From: Gammaproteobacteria bacterium
Lineage (GTDB): Bacteria > Pseudomonadota > Gammaproteobacteria > Arenicellales > JAANXG01
DNA: 32,071 nt
Assembly: GCA_024639325.1 (NCBI GenBank)
Contig: JAHEIO010000033.1
Location: forward strand, 1 to 32,071
Reading direction: 5' to 3'
Below are positions 1-9,421 of this stretch, piece after piece. Positions within the stretch are counted from its first letter, which is position 1; each line of letters begins with the position of its first letter. Under the pieces are notes generated by a model, which was given only the letters and a program-made list of their open reading frames with translations, made no database searches and was not told the DNA's origin. Made by a program: the position numbers and the translations under genes.

Positions 1-186
1 GATGCCGATGTCTTCCAGCACCGTAAGCGAGGCGTTGTGTATGGCCTCGATTTCATCCGCCGACAGGAGTTCTACCGGGTGGTACGGATTCCGAAGCTGG
101 CGAAAAGGCGGCTGATCCAGTCCTTTCCCCGCCCTGTCGGTACGGCGCCGCCGGCGGCTATCGGTCCGTGACCTTCTAGCCCGCAT
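1..186 (-). CDS. Trimethylamine methyltransferase (MttB)-family protein, N-terminal part (runs off the left edge)
   Basis: Only the first 62 codons are present. The minus-strand translation has an Arg-rich start (residues 1-20), then an NPYHPVELL segment and ADEIEAIHNASLTVLEDIGI, which is the characteristic N-terminal region of MttB-family methyltransferases as I recall them. Family members move a methyl group from trimethylamine or, in non-pyrrolysine relatives, glycine betaine and similar quaternary amines, to a corrinoid protein. Whether a pyrrolysine position exists cannot be seen here. The start chosen is the only in-frame ATG (184-186), preceded by GGTGAGAA at very short spacing. This start lies inside the left arm of an inverted repeat (175-197), so an adjacent repeat element may have altered the native 5' end. 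The family call is fairly secure; the start and substrate are not. Confidence 0.72.
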   Translation of the reverse strand, partial: MRARRSRTDSRRRRRTDRAGKGLDQPPFRQLRNPYHPVELLSADEIEAIHNASLTVLEDIGI

Positions 187-489
187 TTCTCACCAGGATC
201 CCGAGCGATGGCGCAGGACAGGTGCCGATGAACGCCGGGCTGAAAAAATCGCCAGGAGCGATTTTTCGCGGTAGCCCCGAAGGGGTGAGGCGCAGGGATG
301 CGTCGAGCCAGTGAGATGCATAGCCGGTGCTATGGATCGAATGAAGCCCAAGTACATCGGGGCCTGGACCAGCCAGCGCCGGCATAGGCGTTTCCAAAAC
401 ACACTGTTTTTTTCGACAAATCCATAGACCTCAATGTTTGCAATGCTTAACGAGATTCCATAGCCGCCTGGTGAGAAATGGGGGCTAGA
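175..489. repeat. Hairpin-rich segment bounded by 23-bp inverted repeats (MITE-like)
   Basis: Positions 175-197 and 467-489 are inverted copies of each other with 22 of 23 bases matching; the only mismatch is the ninth base from the outer end. The outer ends read TCTAG inward. Between them are several short perfect hairpins: a 9-bp stem at 244-252/258-266 with loop CAGGA, a CCCC-GAA-GGGG stem near 275-285, and a 6-bp stem CATAGC/GCTATG at 319-334. No credible gene lies inside; the open frames there lack coding character. The size, terminal repeats and internal structure suggest a small non-autonomous mobile element or a large intergenic palindromic repeat. I see no target-site duplication. 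This segment, with the 55 nt up to the hutU stop, accounts for the whole gap between mttB and hutU. Confidence 0.55.
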
Positions 490-544
490 CATCGTTTATT
501 AGTCCGAGGCGGAGGTGGCTTATCGAGTGAAGCGGATTTAGGTT

Positions 545-2236
545 TTACAGATCGATCCCCGGGAGATCCAGACCCTTTTCCCTGGCACATTCGATCGCCA
601 GTTCGTATCCCGCATCGGCGTGACGCATGACGCCGGTGGCCGGGTCGTTCCACAGCACCCGTTCGATGCGCTTCGCCGCCGCGTCCGTGCCGTCACACAC
701 GATGACCAGGCCGGCGTGCAGCGAGTACCCCATGCCTACGCCGCCGCCGTGATGGATAGACACCCAGGTAGCGCCGCTTGCGGTATTCAGCAGGGCGTTG
801 AGCAGCGGCCAGTCCGCGACGGCATCCGAACCGTCCCGCATGGATTCGGTTTCCCGGTTCGGGCTCGCCACCGAGCCGGAGTCCAGGTGGTCCCTGCCGA
901 TGACCACGGGAGCTTTCAATTCGCCGTTCCTGACCATCTCGTTGAATGCCAGACCAAGGCGGTGGCGGTCGCCGAGCCCCACCCAGCAGATCCGTGCCGG
1001 CAACCCCTGGAACGCGATGCGTTCACGGGCCATGTCCAGCCAGTTATGCAGATGTCGGTCGTCGGGCATCAGCTCCTTGACTTTGGCATCGGTGCGGTAA
1101 ATGTCCTCCGGATCCCCCGATAGCGCCACCCAGCGGAACGGTCCCTTGCCGCGGCAGAACAACGGCCGGATGCATGCCGGCACGAATCCCGGAAAATCGA
1201 AGGCGTTCTCCACGCCCATGTCCCTGGCTTCCTGCCGAATGTTGTTGCCGTAGTCGATGGTTGGGATGCCCTGGTGGTAAAAACCCAGCATGGCCCTGAC
1301 GTGAATCGCCATGGATTTTCGGGCCTCGATTGCCACCCGCTCCGGTTCGGTCTTTGCCGCTGTCCGCCATTTTTCGACGGTCCACCCGATGGGCAGATAG
1401 CCGTTGACCGGGTCGTGGGCGGAGGTTTGATCGGTCACCGCGTCCGGTTTGACGCCGCGCTCGAGCAATTTCGGCACGATTTCCGCGGCGTTACCGCACA
1501 AGCCGACGGAAAGAGCGTCGCCACGTTCGGTCGCGTCATCGATCAGCTTCAGTGCTTCGTCCAGGTTTGCCGCTTTTTTATCCAGGTACCTCGTGCGCAG
1601 CCGGAAGTCGATGCGGGTCTCGTCGCATTCGATTGCCAGCATGCTGAATCCGCTCAGGGTTGCGGCGAGTGGTTGCGCACCACCCATACCGCCCAGACCG
1701 GCGGTCAATATCCACCTGCCTCGCGCGTCGCCGCCGTAATGCTGACGCGCCAGCTCCACGAAAGTTTCGTAGGTGCCCTGAACGATGCCCTGGCTGCCGA
1801 TATAAATCCAGGAACCCGCCGTCATCTGGCCGTACATCATCAGGCCTTTCCGGTCGAGCTCGTTGAAATGCTCCCAGGTCGCCCATCTATGCACAAGATT
1901 GGAGTTGGCGATGAGCACACGTGGTGCATCCTGGTGCGACTTGAACACACCGACCGGCTTACCGGACTGTATCAGCAGACTTTCGTCCGATTCGAGGCGC
2001 GTCAGCGCGTCGCAGATTTGGTCGAAACACTCCCAGTTGCGGGCCGCGCGGCCGATCCCGCCGTAGACAACCAGTTCCTCGGGCCGCTCGGCGACTTCCG
2101 GGTCGAGATTGTTGTGCAGCATCCGGTAAGGGGCCTCGGTCAACCAGCTCTTGCAGGTAAGCCCCGCTCCGCGCGGCGAACGGATCACGCGCTGCTCGTC
2201 AAGTCGGTTGGGTACTGTTGCAGCTGTGACATTCAT
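545..2236 (-). CDS. hutU: Urocanate hydratase (urocanase)
   Basis: Cytoplasmic enzyme of the second step of histidine degradation: it hydrates urocanate to 4-imidazolone-5-propionate, using NAD+ as an electrophilic cofactor. The 563-residue protein has the normal family length. The glycine-rich NAD motif GLGGMGGAQ is at about residues 181-189. The [12 protein letters not shown] segment carries the catalytic cysteine at about residue 417, equivalent to Cys410 of the Pseudomonas enzyme. The ATG at 2236 is preceded by AGGAG seven bases upstream. It lies 161 nt downstream of hutI on the same strand and is probably co-transcribed, although the gap is wide enough to hold its own promoter; I found no clear one. 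Identification is secure. Confidence 0.98.
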   Translation of the reverse strand: MNVTAATVPNRLDEQRVIRSPRGAGLTCKSWLTEAPYRMLHNNLDPEVAERPEELVVYGGIGRAARNWECFDQICDALTRLESDESLLIQSGKPVGVFKSHQDAPRVLIANSNLVHRWATWEHFNELDRKGLMMYGQMTAGSWIYIGSQGIVQGTYETFVELARQHYGGDARGRWILTAGLGGMGGAQPLAATLSGFSMLAIECDETRIDFRLRTRYLDKKAANLDEALKLIDDATERGDALSVGLCGNAAEIVPKLLERGVKPDAVTDQTSAHDPVNGYLPIGWTVEKWRTAAKTEPERVAIEARKSMAIHVRAMLGFYHQGIPTIDYGNNIRQEARDMGVENAFDFPGFVPACIRPLFCRGKGPFRWVALSGDPEDIYRTDAKVKELMPDDRHLHNWLDMARERIAFQGLPARICWVGLGDRHRLGLAFNEMVRNGELKAPVVIGRDHLDSGSVASPNRETESMRDGSDAVADWPLLNALLNTASGATWVSIHHGGGVGMGYSLHAGLVIVCDGTDAAAKRIERVLWNDPATGVMRHADAGYELAIECAREKGLDLPGIDL

Positions 2237-2397
2237 GTGCTTGCTCCTGAGTTGACGCGCCGATTCTGTTGGGGCCGGCAGCGTGCCACCCGATCGTACC
2301 GGCTGTTAGTATAAAGTAAAGAGACACCGGGCACGCCGGGAGCGCATATCGCAGCAAAACCCCAGGCGATGGCGCCGGCGCCGATGAAGCAGGGTGG

Positions 2398-3624
2398 TCA
2401 CCTGAGCCGTCCCCGGTGCATGACCGCCTGGCAAGGGTTACCGCCCACCTGATAGCTGAGTTCCGACGGTTCGCGGACGTTCCACAACGCGAGGTCCGCC
2501 CATTTTCCTCGCTCTATGGTGCCTGTCTCATCCACCATCCGAAGGGCGCGGGCACCCTCCCGGGTCGCGCCGGCCAGGGCCTCCTCCGGCGTCAACCCGA
2601 ACAGCGTGCACGCCATGTTGAGCATCAGGGTCAATGACAAAACGGGCGAACTGCCAGGATTCGAGTCGGTGGCAATGGCCATCGGTACACCATGACGGCG
2701 CATGGCCTCGATCGGCGGCAACCGGGTTTCCCGCAGGACGTAGAACGCCCCGGGCAGCAGCACCGCGACCGTGCCCGCATCCGCGAGGACGGCCACGTCT
2801 CGCTCGTGCAGGTATTCGAGATGATCCACCGAGATGGCTCCGTGTCGCGCGGCGAGGACGGCACCACCCAGATGGCTCAGTTGTTCGGCGTGGCACTTGG
2901 TTTCCAGCCCGTGTTCCGCCGCCGCGACGAACACCCGCTCGACCTGTTGCGGAGAAAAGGCGATGCCTTCACAGAAGGCATCCACCGCGTCAGCCAATCC
3001 TTCCTCAACCACTCGTGGCAGCATTTCCTCGCACACTAGGTCGATGTATGCGTCGGCCCGGCCGTTATATTCGGTTGGTACCGCGTGTGCACCCAGAAAG
3101 GTAACCGTGATGTTTGCCGGTGTACTGTGCGCCAGCCGTTTCGCCACGCGCAGCATCTTGATTTCGGACGCCGTATCCAGACCGTAGCCGGATTTGATTT
3201 CGACGGTGGTGACGCCATTGTCGAGCAGTCCATTCATACGCAGCAGGGTCTGCTCGAACAACTGATCCTCGCTTGCCGATCGCGTGGCCCGCACCGTGGA
3301 CATGACGCCGCCGCCAGCGCGCGCAATGTCTTGATAGCTCGCCCCTTTCAACCGCATCTCGAATTCGCCGGCCCGATTTCCCGCATAGATCAGGTGGGTG
3401 TGACAGTCGACCAGCCCCGGCGTGACCAGTCTGCCGCTACAGTCCTTGATCTCCTTCGCGCGAGCGAGGGAACCTTCCGGGAGGGAGTGTGTCGGACCGA
3501 CCCGGTCGACGATGCCCTGTTGAACGCAGACCGCGCCATTTTCAACCATCCCGTAGGCATGGGTATCGGGTACCATCGTCGCGACGTTGGCGTTGTACCA
3601 AATCGAATCCCAGGTGATCTGCAT
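2398..3624 (-). CDS. hutI: Imidazolonepropionase
   Basis: Metal-dependent amidohydrolase for the third step of histidine degradation: it opens the imidazolone ring to give N-formimino-L-glutamate. The protein is 408 residues, typical for the family. Visible metal and active-site motifs are HTH at residues 75-77, KCHAEQ with a histidine at about 245, VDHLEYLHE with a histidine at about 268, and ATDSNPGS with an aspartate at about 320. The ATG start is preceded by AAGAGG at five-base spacing. It is the first gene of the minus-strand hut unit and is divergent from hutF. A TGTA-N2-TACA palindrome lies 20 bases upstream of the start, suggesting repression by a HutC-type regulator. Identification is secure. 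Confidence 0.98.
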   Translation of the reverse strand: MQITWDSIWYNANVATMVPDTHAYGMVENGAVCVQQGIVDRVGPTHSLPEGSLARAKEIKDCSGRLVTPGLVDCHTHLIYAGNRAGEFEMRLKGASYQDIARAGGGVMSTVRATRSASEDQLFEQTLLRMNGLLDNGVTTVEIKSGYGLDTASEIKMLRVAKRLAHSTPANITVTFLGAHAVPTEYNGRADAYIDLVCEEMLPRVVEEGLADAVDAFCEGIAFSPQQVERVFVAAAEHGLETKCHAEQLSHLGGAVLAARHGAISVDHLEYLHERDVAVLADAGTVAVLLPGAFYVLRETRLPPIEAMRRHGVPMAIATDSNPGSSPVLSLTLMLNMACTLFGLTPEEALAGATREGARALRMVDETGTIERGKWADLALWNVREPSELSYQVGGNPCQAVMHRGRLR

Positions 3625-3643
3625 CGTTGCCTCTTGACTGAGC

Positions 3644-3653
3644 TGTATTTACA
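3644..3653. promoter_or_regulatory. Candidate HutC operator between divergent hut units
   Basis: The sequence TGTATTTACA is a perfect TGTA-N2-TACA palindrome, the pattern described for HutC (GntR family) operators in pseudomonads. It sits in the hutI-hutF control region, 20 nt before the hutI start and about 180 nt before hutF. A TTGACG sequence on the minus strand at 3695-3700 could be a hutI -35 box, but no well-spaced -10 pairs with it. No hutC gene is in the window, so the assignment rests on motif and position only. Confidence 0.42.
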
Positions 3654-3829
3654 AATATATTCATTCGAGCCATTACCGGGCGTCTATGCAGGCTCGTCAA
3701 CGCATTGCAAATGTTAAGGAATTTGATGTTGTTTGAAAATCCATATTTATTGGTAGCGCTTGTCCCGGCTCTCGGTGGGAAATGTGGGCTAATGCGCAAT
3801 CCATCAACCCGCCGATGAGAGACGACGAG

Positions 3830-5215
3830 ATGGATGTCCGAATCTTGAGATTCAACCAGGCACTGCTGCCTTCGGGGTGGGCCCGGGACGTCGCCGTGTC
3901 CGTTGATCCTCGCGGCGACATCGTTGCCGTGGAATCCGGGGCCAAGGCTTCACACCTGGAGGCGCCTTTTTCCGGCTGCGTCCTTCCCGGCATGCCGAAC
4001 GTGCATTCCCATGCCCATCAGCGGGCGATGGCCGGACTTGCGGAATACTCCGGCCCGACCGCCGACAGCTTCTGGAGCTGGCGAACCGTCATGTACGACT
4101 TCGTAAACCGGATGACGCCGGATCAACTCGAGGCAATCGCCGCTCAGCTTTACCTAGAGATGCTTAAATCCGGATACACCTCGGTCGCCGAGTTCCAGTA
4201 CCTGCATCACGACGAGTATGGGTGTCCGTACCAGCAACCGGCGGAGATGTCTCTGCGCACTCTTGCCGCCGCCCGGACTACCGGCATCGCCATGACCAGC
4301 CTTCCGGTACTGTACCGATACGGCGATTTTGGGGCGTCGCCACCGCAGACTGGCCAGAAACGTTTCGTCAACGACGCCGATCGTTATTTGACCATTGTCA
4401 GCGCGCTCGAAGACGAGACTCGCAACGACCCGGATCACCGGGTGGGCATCGCACCCCACTCCCTGCGCGCCGTGAGCCTTGAACTGCTCGAGGAAGTGCT
4501 CGACGGTTGTCCAGACGACATTGGCCCGATCCACATCCACATCGCGGAACAGACTAAGGAAATCGAAGATTGCATTAGCTGGTCGGGGCAGCGCCCAGTG
4601 CAGTGGCTTCTGTCGAAATTCGAGATCGACGCCGGATGGTGTCTGGTCCACGCCACGCACATGAACGACGCGGAAATATCAGACGTTGCGTCCACGGGCG
4701 CCGTGGCGGGGCTTTGCCCGACGACCGAAGCCAATCTGGGTGACGGTTTCTTTCCCGCACGCGACTACCTGGACTGCGGCGGGCTGTTCGGCATTGGATC
4801 GGACAGCCATATCTCTGTGGATCCGGTGGAGGAACTGCGATGGCTCGAGTACGGTCAGCGACTCCTTCGACACTCACGCAACGTACTTGGCGATCCCAAT
4901 GCACAAGCGAGCACGGGTCGTTATCTGTTCGATGGCGCAGTGCTCGGCGGGGCGCGGGCCTGCGGAAGGTATACCGGGCGGATCGAACCAGGCTACCGGG
5001 CGGATCTGATCACGCTGGATACCGATCACCCCATCCTATACGGCCGCGAACGCGATGCGTTGCTGGACAGCTGGATATTCTCCGGCAACGCCGAACGAGT
5101 CCGGGACGTTTTCGTGGGCGGTCGGCAGATTGTGTCAAACGGGATTCATCCTTTGCAGGATACAATCGCCCTCGCCTTTAAAAGCGCACTCGATCAATTG
5201 GGAAACTTAACGTGA
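3830..5215 (+). CDS. hutF: N-formimino-L-glutamate deiminase
   Basis: Amidohydrolase-superfamily enzyme that deaminates formiminoglutamate to N-formylglutamate, the fourth step of the HutF/HutG branch. The protein is about 461 residues. Metal-binding signatures are HSHAHQ at about residues 59-64, HIHIAEQ in the middle, HATHMND, and GIGSDSHIS near the C-terminal third. Family members start close to an ALLPSGWA-like segment, which here begins at residue 11 if the ATG at 3830 is used; GAGAG lies about eight bases upstream of it. Longer in-frame starts at 3815 and 3782 exist, and 3782 is preceded by GGTGGGAA, so the exact start is uncertain. The stop overlaps the GTG start of hutH by four bases. 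Function is secure. Confidence 0.95.
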   Translation: MDVRILRFNQALLPSGWARDVAVSVDPRGDIVAVESGAKASHLEAPFSGCVLPGMPNVHSHAHQRAMAGLAEYSGPTADSFWSWRTVMYDFVNRMTPDQLEAIAAQLYLEMLKSGYTSVAEFQYLHHDEYGCPYQQPAEMSLRTLAAARTTGIAMTSLPVLYRYGDFGASPPQTGQKRFVNDADRYLTIVSALEDETRNDPDHRVGIAPHSLRAVSLELLEEVLDGCPDDIGPIHIHIAEQTKEIEDCISWSGQRPVQWLLSKFEIDAGWCLVHATHMNDAEISDVASTGAVAGLCPTTEANLGDGFFPARDYLDCGGLFGIGSDSHISVDPVEELRWLEYGQRLLRHSRNVLGDPNAQASTGRYLFDGAVLGGARACGRYTGRIEPGYRADLITLDTDHPILYGRERDALLDSWIFSGNAERVRDVFVGGRQIVSNGIHPLQDTIALAFKSALDQLGNLT

Positions 5216-6744
5216 CCGAAACGCTACGAATCGAACCGGGGCAGCTCACCCTGTCGGATTTACGGCGGATCTATTACTCGGCAATCCCGATCGAAATGTC
5301 GGAAAACGCCTGGAAGCAGGTCGCTCGCAGCCGCTCAACCGTGGAAAGCGTCATCGAAAGGGGCGGTACAGCCTACGGCATCAACACCGGCTTCGGGCGG
5401 CTGGCACAGACCCGCATCGATGACGAGCAGCTGGGGGAATTGCAAACCAACCTCGTTTTATCCCACGCCACGGGCGTCGGCGACCTCCTGGACGACGACA
5501 CCGTAAGATTGATCCTGCTGCTCAAGATCAACGCGCTCGGGCGCGGCTACTCCGGGGTCAGCCGACAGGTACTCGATCTGTTGATCGCCATGTACAACCG
5601 CGGCCTCTACCCCGCGGTGCCCGCGAAGGGTTCGGTGGGCGCATCCGGCGACCTCGCCCCCCTGGCCCACCTGAGTCTGCCGCTGATCGGCCGGGGCCAG
5701 ATCAGAGCGGACGGCGGACTCATGGACAGCGTTACGGCGCTCGAAAAGGCCGGTCTGCGCCCGATCGACTTGGCGGCAAAGGACGGCCTGGGCCTGTTGA
5801 ACGGGACCCAGGTGTCGACGGCTCTGGCGCTCAAGGGATTGTTTCAGGGCGAACGCAACCTCGACGCCGCGTTCGTCGCCGGCAGCATAACGGTGGAAGC
5901 CGCGTTGGGCAGCCGTGTTCCGTTCGACGAGACCATCAATGCAATTCGGGGCCACCGCGGACAGATCGAAGCAGCCCGTATCTATCGTTCGCTGCTGGGT
6001 CCCAGCGAGATCGGGCGTTCACACACCAATTGCGACCGGGTTCAGGACCCCTACTCCATGCGGTGCCAGCCGCAGGTCATGGGTGCGTGTCTGGATCAGA
6101 TGACGAATGCGGCAGCGTGCCTCGAAACCGAGGCAAACGCCGTGTCGGACAATCCGCTGGTATTGTCCGACAGGGGTGAAATACTCTCCGGGGGCAACTT
6201 TCACGCCGAGCCCGTTGCCATGGCCTCGGATAACCTGGCGTTGGCTATTGCCGAGATTGGTGCGCTATCCGAGCGCCGCACCGCCCTGCTGATCGATTCG
6301 AGCCTGAGCCAGCTGCCGCCGTTCCTGGTCGACGATGCGGGCCTCAATTCCGGATTCATGGTGGCCCAGGTTACTGCCGCCGCGCTTGCCAGTGAAAACA
6401 AGTCCCTGGCACACCCGGCATCTGTCGACAGCCTGCCCACTTCGGCCAATCAGGAAGACCACGTCAGCATGGCCACCTACGCCGCACGGCGGCTGACCGA
6501 AATGAACGAAAATACGCGATACATTCTGGCGGTGGAGCTTCTTGCAGCCGCGCAGGGTATTGATTTAAGGCGGCCCATGCGTTCCAATGACGCCATTGAG
6601 AGAGCGTTCCGGACCATCCGGAACACCGTCCCGAAGTGGGAGCAAGATCGGTATTTTCAACCAGACCTCGAAGCGGTGTCGAAGCTGATCGGTGACGGCG
6701 CCTTCGGGGAGTGGATTAGCGGATACCTCGGAACCAACGCCTGA
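5212..6744 (+). CDS. hutH: Histidine ammonia-lyase
   Basis: Catalyses the first step of histidine degradation, the non-oxidative deamination of L-histidine to urocanate, in the cytoplasm. The 510-residue protein has the family length. The Ala-Ser-Gly triplet that cyclises into the MIO electrophile is at about residues 144-146 within [16 protein letters not shown] catalytic tyrosine is in YGINTGFG near residue 56, and SDNPLV and QEDHVSM are conserved active-site segments. The start is GTG at 5212, which overlaps the hutF stop (GTGA) with GGGA a short distance upstream, so translation is probably coupled. It is followed after 14 nt by hutG. Tyrosine or phenylalanine lyases share the fold, but the hut context settles the call. 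Confidence 0.98.
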   Translation: MTETLRIEPGQLTLSDLRRIYYSAIPIEMSENAWKQVARSRSTVESVIERGGTAYGINTGFGRLAQTRIDDEQLGELQTNLVLSHATGVGDLLDDDTVRLILLLKINALGRGYSGVSRQVLDLLIAMYNRGLYPAVPAKGSVGASGDLAPLAHLSLPLIGRGQIRADGGLMDSVTALEKAGLRPIDLAAKDGLGLLNGTQVSTALALKGLFQGERNLDAAFVAGSITVEAALGSRVPFDETINAIRGHRGQIEAARIYRSLLGPSEIGRSHTNCDRVQDPYSMRCQPQVMGACLDQMTNAAACLETEANAVSDNPLVLSDRGEILSGGNFHAEPVAMASDNLALAIAEIGALSERRTALLIDSSLSQLPPFLVDDAGLNSGFMVAQVTAAALASENKSLAHPASVDSLPTSANQEDHVSMATYAARRLTEMNENTRYILAVELLAAAQGIDLRRPMRSNDAIERAFRTIRNTVPKWEQDRYFQPDLEAVSKLIGDGAFGEWISGYLGTNA

Positions 6745-6758
6745 CAGAGCTTAATAAA

Positions 6759-7562
6759 ATGACCGATCTCTTCGAGTTCCACAGCGGGCACCTACCCCTG
6801 TTGGTAAGCATTCCCCACGCGGGAACCAAAATACCGGACAACATCTTCGGTCGGTTCAGCAACGCCGGCAAGAAACTGCCCGATACCGACTGGTTCGTCC
6901 CGCGGCTATATGAATTCGTAAAGGACCTCGGAGCCTACCTGATTGTTGCTAACTACAGCCGTTACGTTGTCGATCTGAACCGGCCGCCGGACGACAAGAA
7001 TCTGTATGAGGATGAAAAAGGCTCGGGACTGATTCCCATGACCCTGTTCGACGGTTCACCGCTGTACGCGGCAGAGGAACCGTTCACCGAGGAAGATATC
7101 AACGAACGATTGGACACGTACTGGCGGCCTTACCACACCAAGATTACCGAGGTCGTGGCGCAGATGAAGGAGGACCACGGCTATGCACTGATTTACGACG
7201 CACACGCCATCGCGTCGCGCATTCCGAATCTGTTCAAGGGCAAACTTCCCGACCTGAACCTGGGTACCAACAACGCAGAGAGCTGCGCGCCTGAATGCGG
7301 TTATGCGATTGCCGAGGTCATCAGGGCCAGCGGTTTTACATCGACCATCAACGGCCGTTTCATCGGGGGTTACATGACGCGCCACTACGGAAAACCGGCC
7401 AAGCACGTCCACGCCGTCCAGATGGAAATCGGCCATGCGGCTTACATGGACGAAGCGTCACTCGAATACGACGAGGAAAAAGCCGACAAGTTGATCCCGG
7501 TATTGAAAAACGTTGTGAATGCCTATCTCGGCGCCATGAGCCCGGGAAGTCCGCCGGTATAA
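6759..7562 (+). CDS. hutG: N-formylglutamate amidohydrolase (deformylase)
   Basis: Last step of the pathway: hydrolysis of N-formyl-L-glutamate to L-glutamate and formate. The 267-residue protein shows the family segments SIPHAG near residue 18, DTDWFVPRLYEF near residue 43, SRYVVDLNRPPDD, a DAHAI motif, and QMEIGHAAYMDE near residue 225, which contribute the metal and substrate ligands. The ATG follows the hutH stop by 14 nt, with only a weak AGAG-type ribosome site. It is the third gene of the plus-strand hut unit. With hutF it shows that this organism uses the route releasing formate rather than formamide. It faces the Rieske gene across a 42-nt convergent gap. Identification is secure. 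Confidence 0.96.
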   Translation: MTDLFEFHSGHLPLLVSIPHAGTKIPDNIFGRFSNAGKKLPDTDWFVPRLYEFVKDLGAYLIVANYSRYVVDLNRPPDDKNLYEDEKGSGLIPMTLFDGSPLYAAEEPFTEEDINERLDTYWRPYHTKITEVVAQMKEDHGYALIYDAHAIASRIPNLFKGKLPDLNLGTNNAESCAPECGYAIAEVIRASGFTSTINGRFIGGYMTRHYGKPAKHVHAVQMEIGHAAYMDEASLEYDEEKADKLIPVLKNVVNAYLGAMSPGSPPV

Positions 7563-7575
7563 GTCTTCGAGAAGC

Positions 7576-7593
7576 TGAACGGTCATTCGTTCA
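7576..7593. terminator. Weak hairpin between convergent hutG and Rieske genes
   Basis: TGAACG and CGTTCA form a perfect 6-bp stem around the loop GTCATT, in the middle of the 42-nt gap between two genes that end toward each other. There is no clear U-tract on either side, so it may only protect or pause the two transcripts rather than terminate them efficiently. Confidence 0.3.
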
Positions 7594-7604
7594 AGAGCCG
7601 AATC

Positions 7605-8633
7605 TTAGGCCCCCAGCGCCCTCCTCACCAACTCCTGAAACCGCGCCACGTGAGTCTCCTGCAGCGGCGACAGCGGACCGTCGGTGTAAACACCGGCTTC
7701 GAGGTTGGCCTGCACACCCTCGCACGCGCCCAAGTCTTCGTGAACGACCAGTTCGCTCCAAGCGCAGGCGTCTTCGACCTGCTCCTCGCTGATACCCTGA
7801 TACCAAAGCCAGTTCATTGATCTCAGCCGGTTGGGCGCAGCCGGTTCGATGCGCTCGCCCTTGAACACGTTCGCGCTCGCGGTCAACTGAAATCCCGGGA
7901 AGCGATAGACCCAGACACCCTCATTGCCGCGCAGCCGGGCGCCCTCACTCTGACCGCCGTAGTTCACGTGGAACGCCACCACCCGGCCTTCGTCATACGA
8001 TTTGATTTCCACCGATCCCTTGGCAAGCGCCTGCGCAAGGCGCGGGTGCACCAGATTCAGGTGGTAACCTTCAAGCGTGTTATCACAGTAAGCCTTCCAG
8101 TTGGCGCTGCCCTGTATCTCGAACGACTTGTACAGTTCGAGATCCTCGGGGCCGGGAAACGGTGCACAGAGGGTGTCCACGCTGCCCAGCCAGGAAAGCA
8201 GGTCCGGGGATATTTCGCTCAAACAGACAAATACGAGGCCGCGCCAGTTTTCGACCCGCACGGGCAGCAGCCCATGCTCATTTGGATCGAAACCATCGTC
8301 ATCACCAAACAGCGGAGCCTTCTGCAACTTGCCGTCGAGCCCGTACAGCCAGCCGTGGTAGGGACAACGAATCGCACCGCAGGTCCCGGTACCCTCCTGC
8401 AACAGTGGCGACGCGCGGTGTCGGCACACGTTGTGAAAGGCCCGCAGCGTCTGATCGCGGCCACGGACCAGCAGCAGGGGATGTCCAAACAGTTTCAATG
8501 CGCAATATGCACCCGCTGCAACCAATGCGCGCTCTGGGCCTACCGGCCACCAGGCCTGTTTGAATATTTTATCTTTCTCTTGATTGTGGATCGAGGCGTC
8601 GTGGTACCAGTGCGACGGCAGTGTTCTGGTCAT
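7605..8633 (-). CDS. Rieske non-heme iron oxygenase, alpha subunit (quaternary-amine demethylase-like)
   Basis: Ring-hydroxylase alpha-subunit protein of about 342 residues. The [2Fe-2S] Rieske motif is C70-x-H72 ... C90-x2-H93 (CRHRAS and CPYHGW). The mononuclear iron site is formed by H191 and H196 in EGYHLNLVHP and an aspartate at about 300 in HEDLGACE. Length and layout match CntA/GbcA-type enzymes that demethylate or cleave carnitine, glycine betaine or proline betaine better than large aromatic dioxygenases; this is inference from family knowledge. The ATG at 8633 fits homolog starts; a TTG at 8681 would start inside the preceding gene and is less likely. It is 23 nt downstream of the amidotransferase gene. 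No cognate FAD/ferredoxin reductase is in the window. The substrate is undetermined. Confidence 0.88.
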   Translation of the reverse strand: MTRTLPSHWYHDASIHNQEKDKIFKQAWWPVGPERALVAAGAYCALKLFGHPLLLVRGRDQTLRAFHNVCRHRASPLLQEGTGTCGAIRCPYHGWLYGLDGKLQKAPLFGDDDGFDPNEHGLLPVRVENWRGLVFVCLSEISPDLLSWLGSVDTLCAPFPGPEDLELYKSFEIQGSANWKAYCDNTLEGYHLNLVHPRLAQALAKGSVEIKSYDEGRVVAFHVNYGGQSEGARLRGNEGVWVYRFPGFQLTASANVFKGERIEPAAPNRLRSMNWLWYQGISEEQVEDACAWSELVVHEDLGACEGVQANLEAGVYTDGPLSPLQETHVARFQELVRRALGA

Positions 8634-8656
8634 ATTATAAAAATCCGAGAGATTGA

Positions 8657-9394
8657 TCAGCCGAACGCATTCGTCTTCCAATTGACGTAAACAATTCGCG
8701 CGCAGCGGTTGAAATCATCCATGCTGGCGGCCGCTTCCGCCTCCATTTTTTCGACGGCATTGCCGCCGAGATTAAGCTCCAGCGCCTGCTTGTACTCGGC
8801 GACTTTCGCCCATTCGGAAACGGTCTCCGAGGAGATCTCGACGTGGTACTGCAAGCCCAGCGCGTTGCCATTGACCGACAGGGCCTGCACCCGGCACGCC
8901 GGTGTGGAAGCCAGCACTTCGACGTCATCCGGTATCTCGAGAACCTCCGCGCTGTGCCATTGCAGACACCGGGTTGTATCAGACAATCCTTTGAACAGTG
9001 GGCTGCGCTTACCCGCGTCGGTCAGGTACACCTCGAGAATTCCGATTTCCGGTTGGTCGGACGGTCCGACCCGGCCACCCAGCGCCTCCGCCAGCAGTTG
9101 ATGTCCGAGGCAGAGTCCCAGGTAAGGCAGCTTGCGTTTGGCCACGGCTTCGCGTATGACCTCGATCTCCGACTCGAGCCACGGATGTTCGAGCTTCTGC
9201 CACACATCCATCGGTCCACCCATGACCCACAACGCGTCGTAACCGTGGAGATCGGGAATGGTGTCTCCCTGGTCGAGTTGGACAGCATCCCAGGAGATCC
9301 CGTCTTCCGCCAGGAACGATCGGAAAATTCCGGGATGTTCTATGGCGATATGCTGCAGTACTAGAATTCGGAGTTGTTGTGAAGCCATGGCCAA
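8657..9394 (-). CDS. Class I glutamine amidotransferase-like protein (GuaA-type domain)
   Basis: A stand-alone GATase1 domain of 245 residues. The catalytic triad is visible: the nucleophilic cysteine at about residue 95 in GLCLGHQ, histidine at about 184 and glutamate at about 186 in QYHVE. The oxyanion-hole segment VMGGPMDV is near residues 57-64. Such proteins hydrolyse glutamine to supply ammonia, or act on gamma-glutamyl amides. No synthetase domain is fused or adjacent, so its partner is unknown. GAGGT lies six bases before a TTG at 9394 and twelve before the ATG at 9388; I use the TTG, but the ATG is nearly as likely. It sits directly upstream of the Rieske gene on the same strand and is probably co-transcribed. 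Confidence 0.85.
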   Translation of the reverse strand: MAMASQQLRILVLQHIAIEHPGIFRSFLAEDGISWDAVQLDQGDTIPDLHGYDALWVMGGPMDVWQKLEHPWLESEIEVIREAVAKRKLPYLGLCLGHQLLAEALGGRVGPSDQPEIGILEVYLTDAGKRSPLFKGLSDTTRCLQWHSAEVLEIPDDVEVLASTPACRVQALSVNGNALGLQYHVEISSETVSEWAKVAEYKQALELNLGGNAVEKMEAEAAASMDDFNRCARIVYVNWKTNAFG

Positions 9395-9421
9395 GACAAT
9401 ACCTCAAAAACAGGGTCGGTT

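Noticed and set aside
1-171. Open plus-strand frame entering from the left edge and ending at TGA 169-171
   Set aside because: It is the antisense of the MttB-family N-terminus, whose minus-strand translation matches a known family; the plus frame has no recognisable motif.
244-266. 9-bp hairpin with T-tract as a terminator for the hut or mttB transcripts
   Set aside because: It lies inside the repeat segment and upstream of mttB; it is more simply part of that element, though it might terminate hutU transcripts incidentally.
190-492. 100-codon minus-strand ORF within the inverted-repeat segment
   Set aside because: It spans the hairpins and both repeat arms, has no family resemblance and poor coding character; better explained as repeat sequence.
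1274-2314. Long plus-strand ORF (346 codons) across hutU
   Set aside because: Complete overlap with the secure urocanase gene; typical shadow frame of GC-rich coding DNA.
8634-8681. TTG start giving a 16-residue longer Rieske protein
   Set aside because: It begins inside the end of the preceding amidotransferase gene, has no ribosome site, and the ATG at 8633 matches the usual family start.
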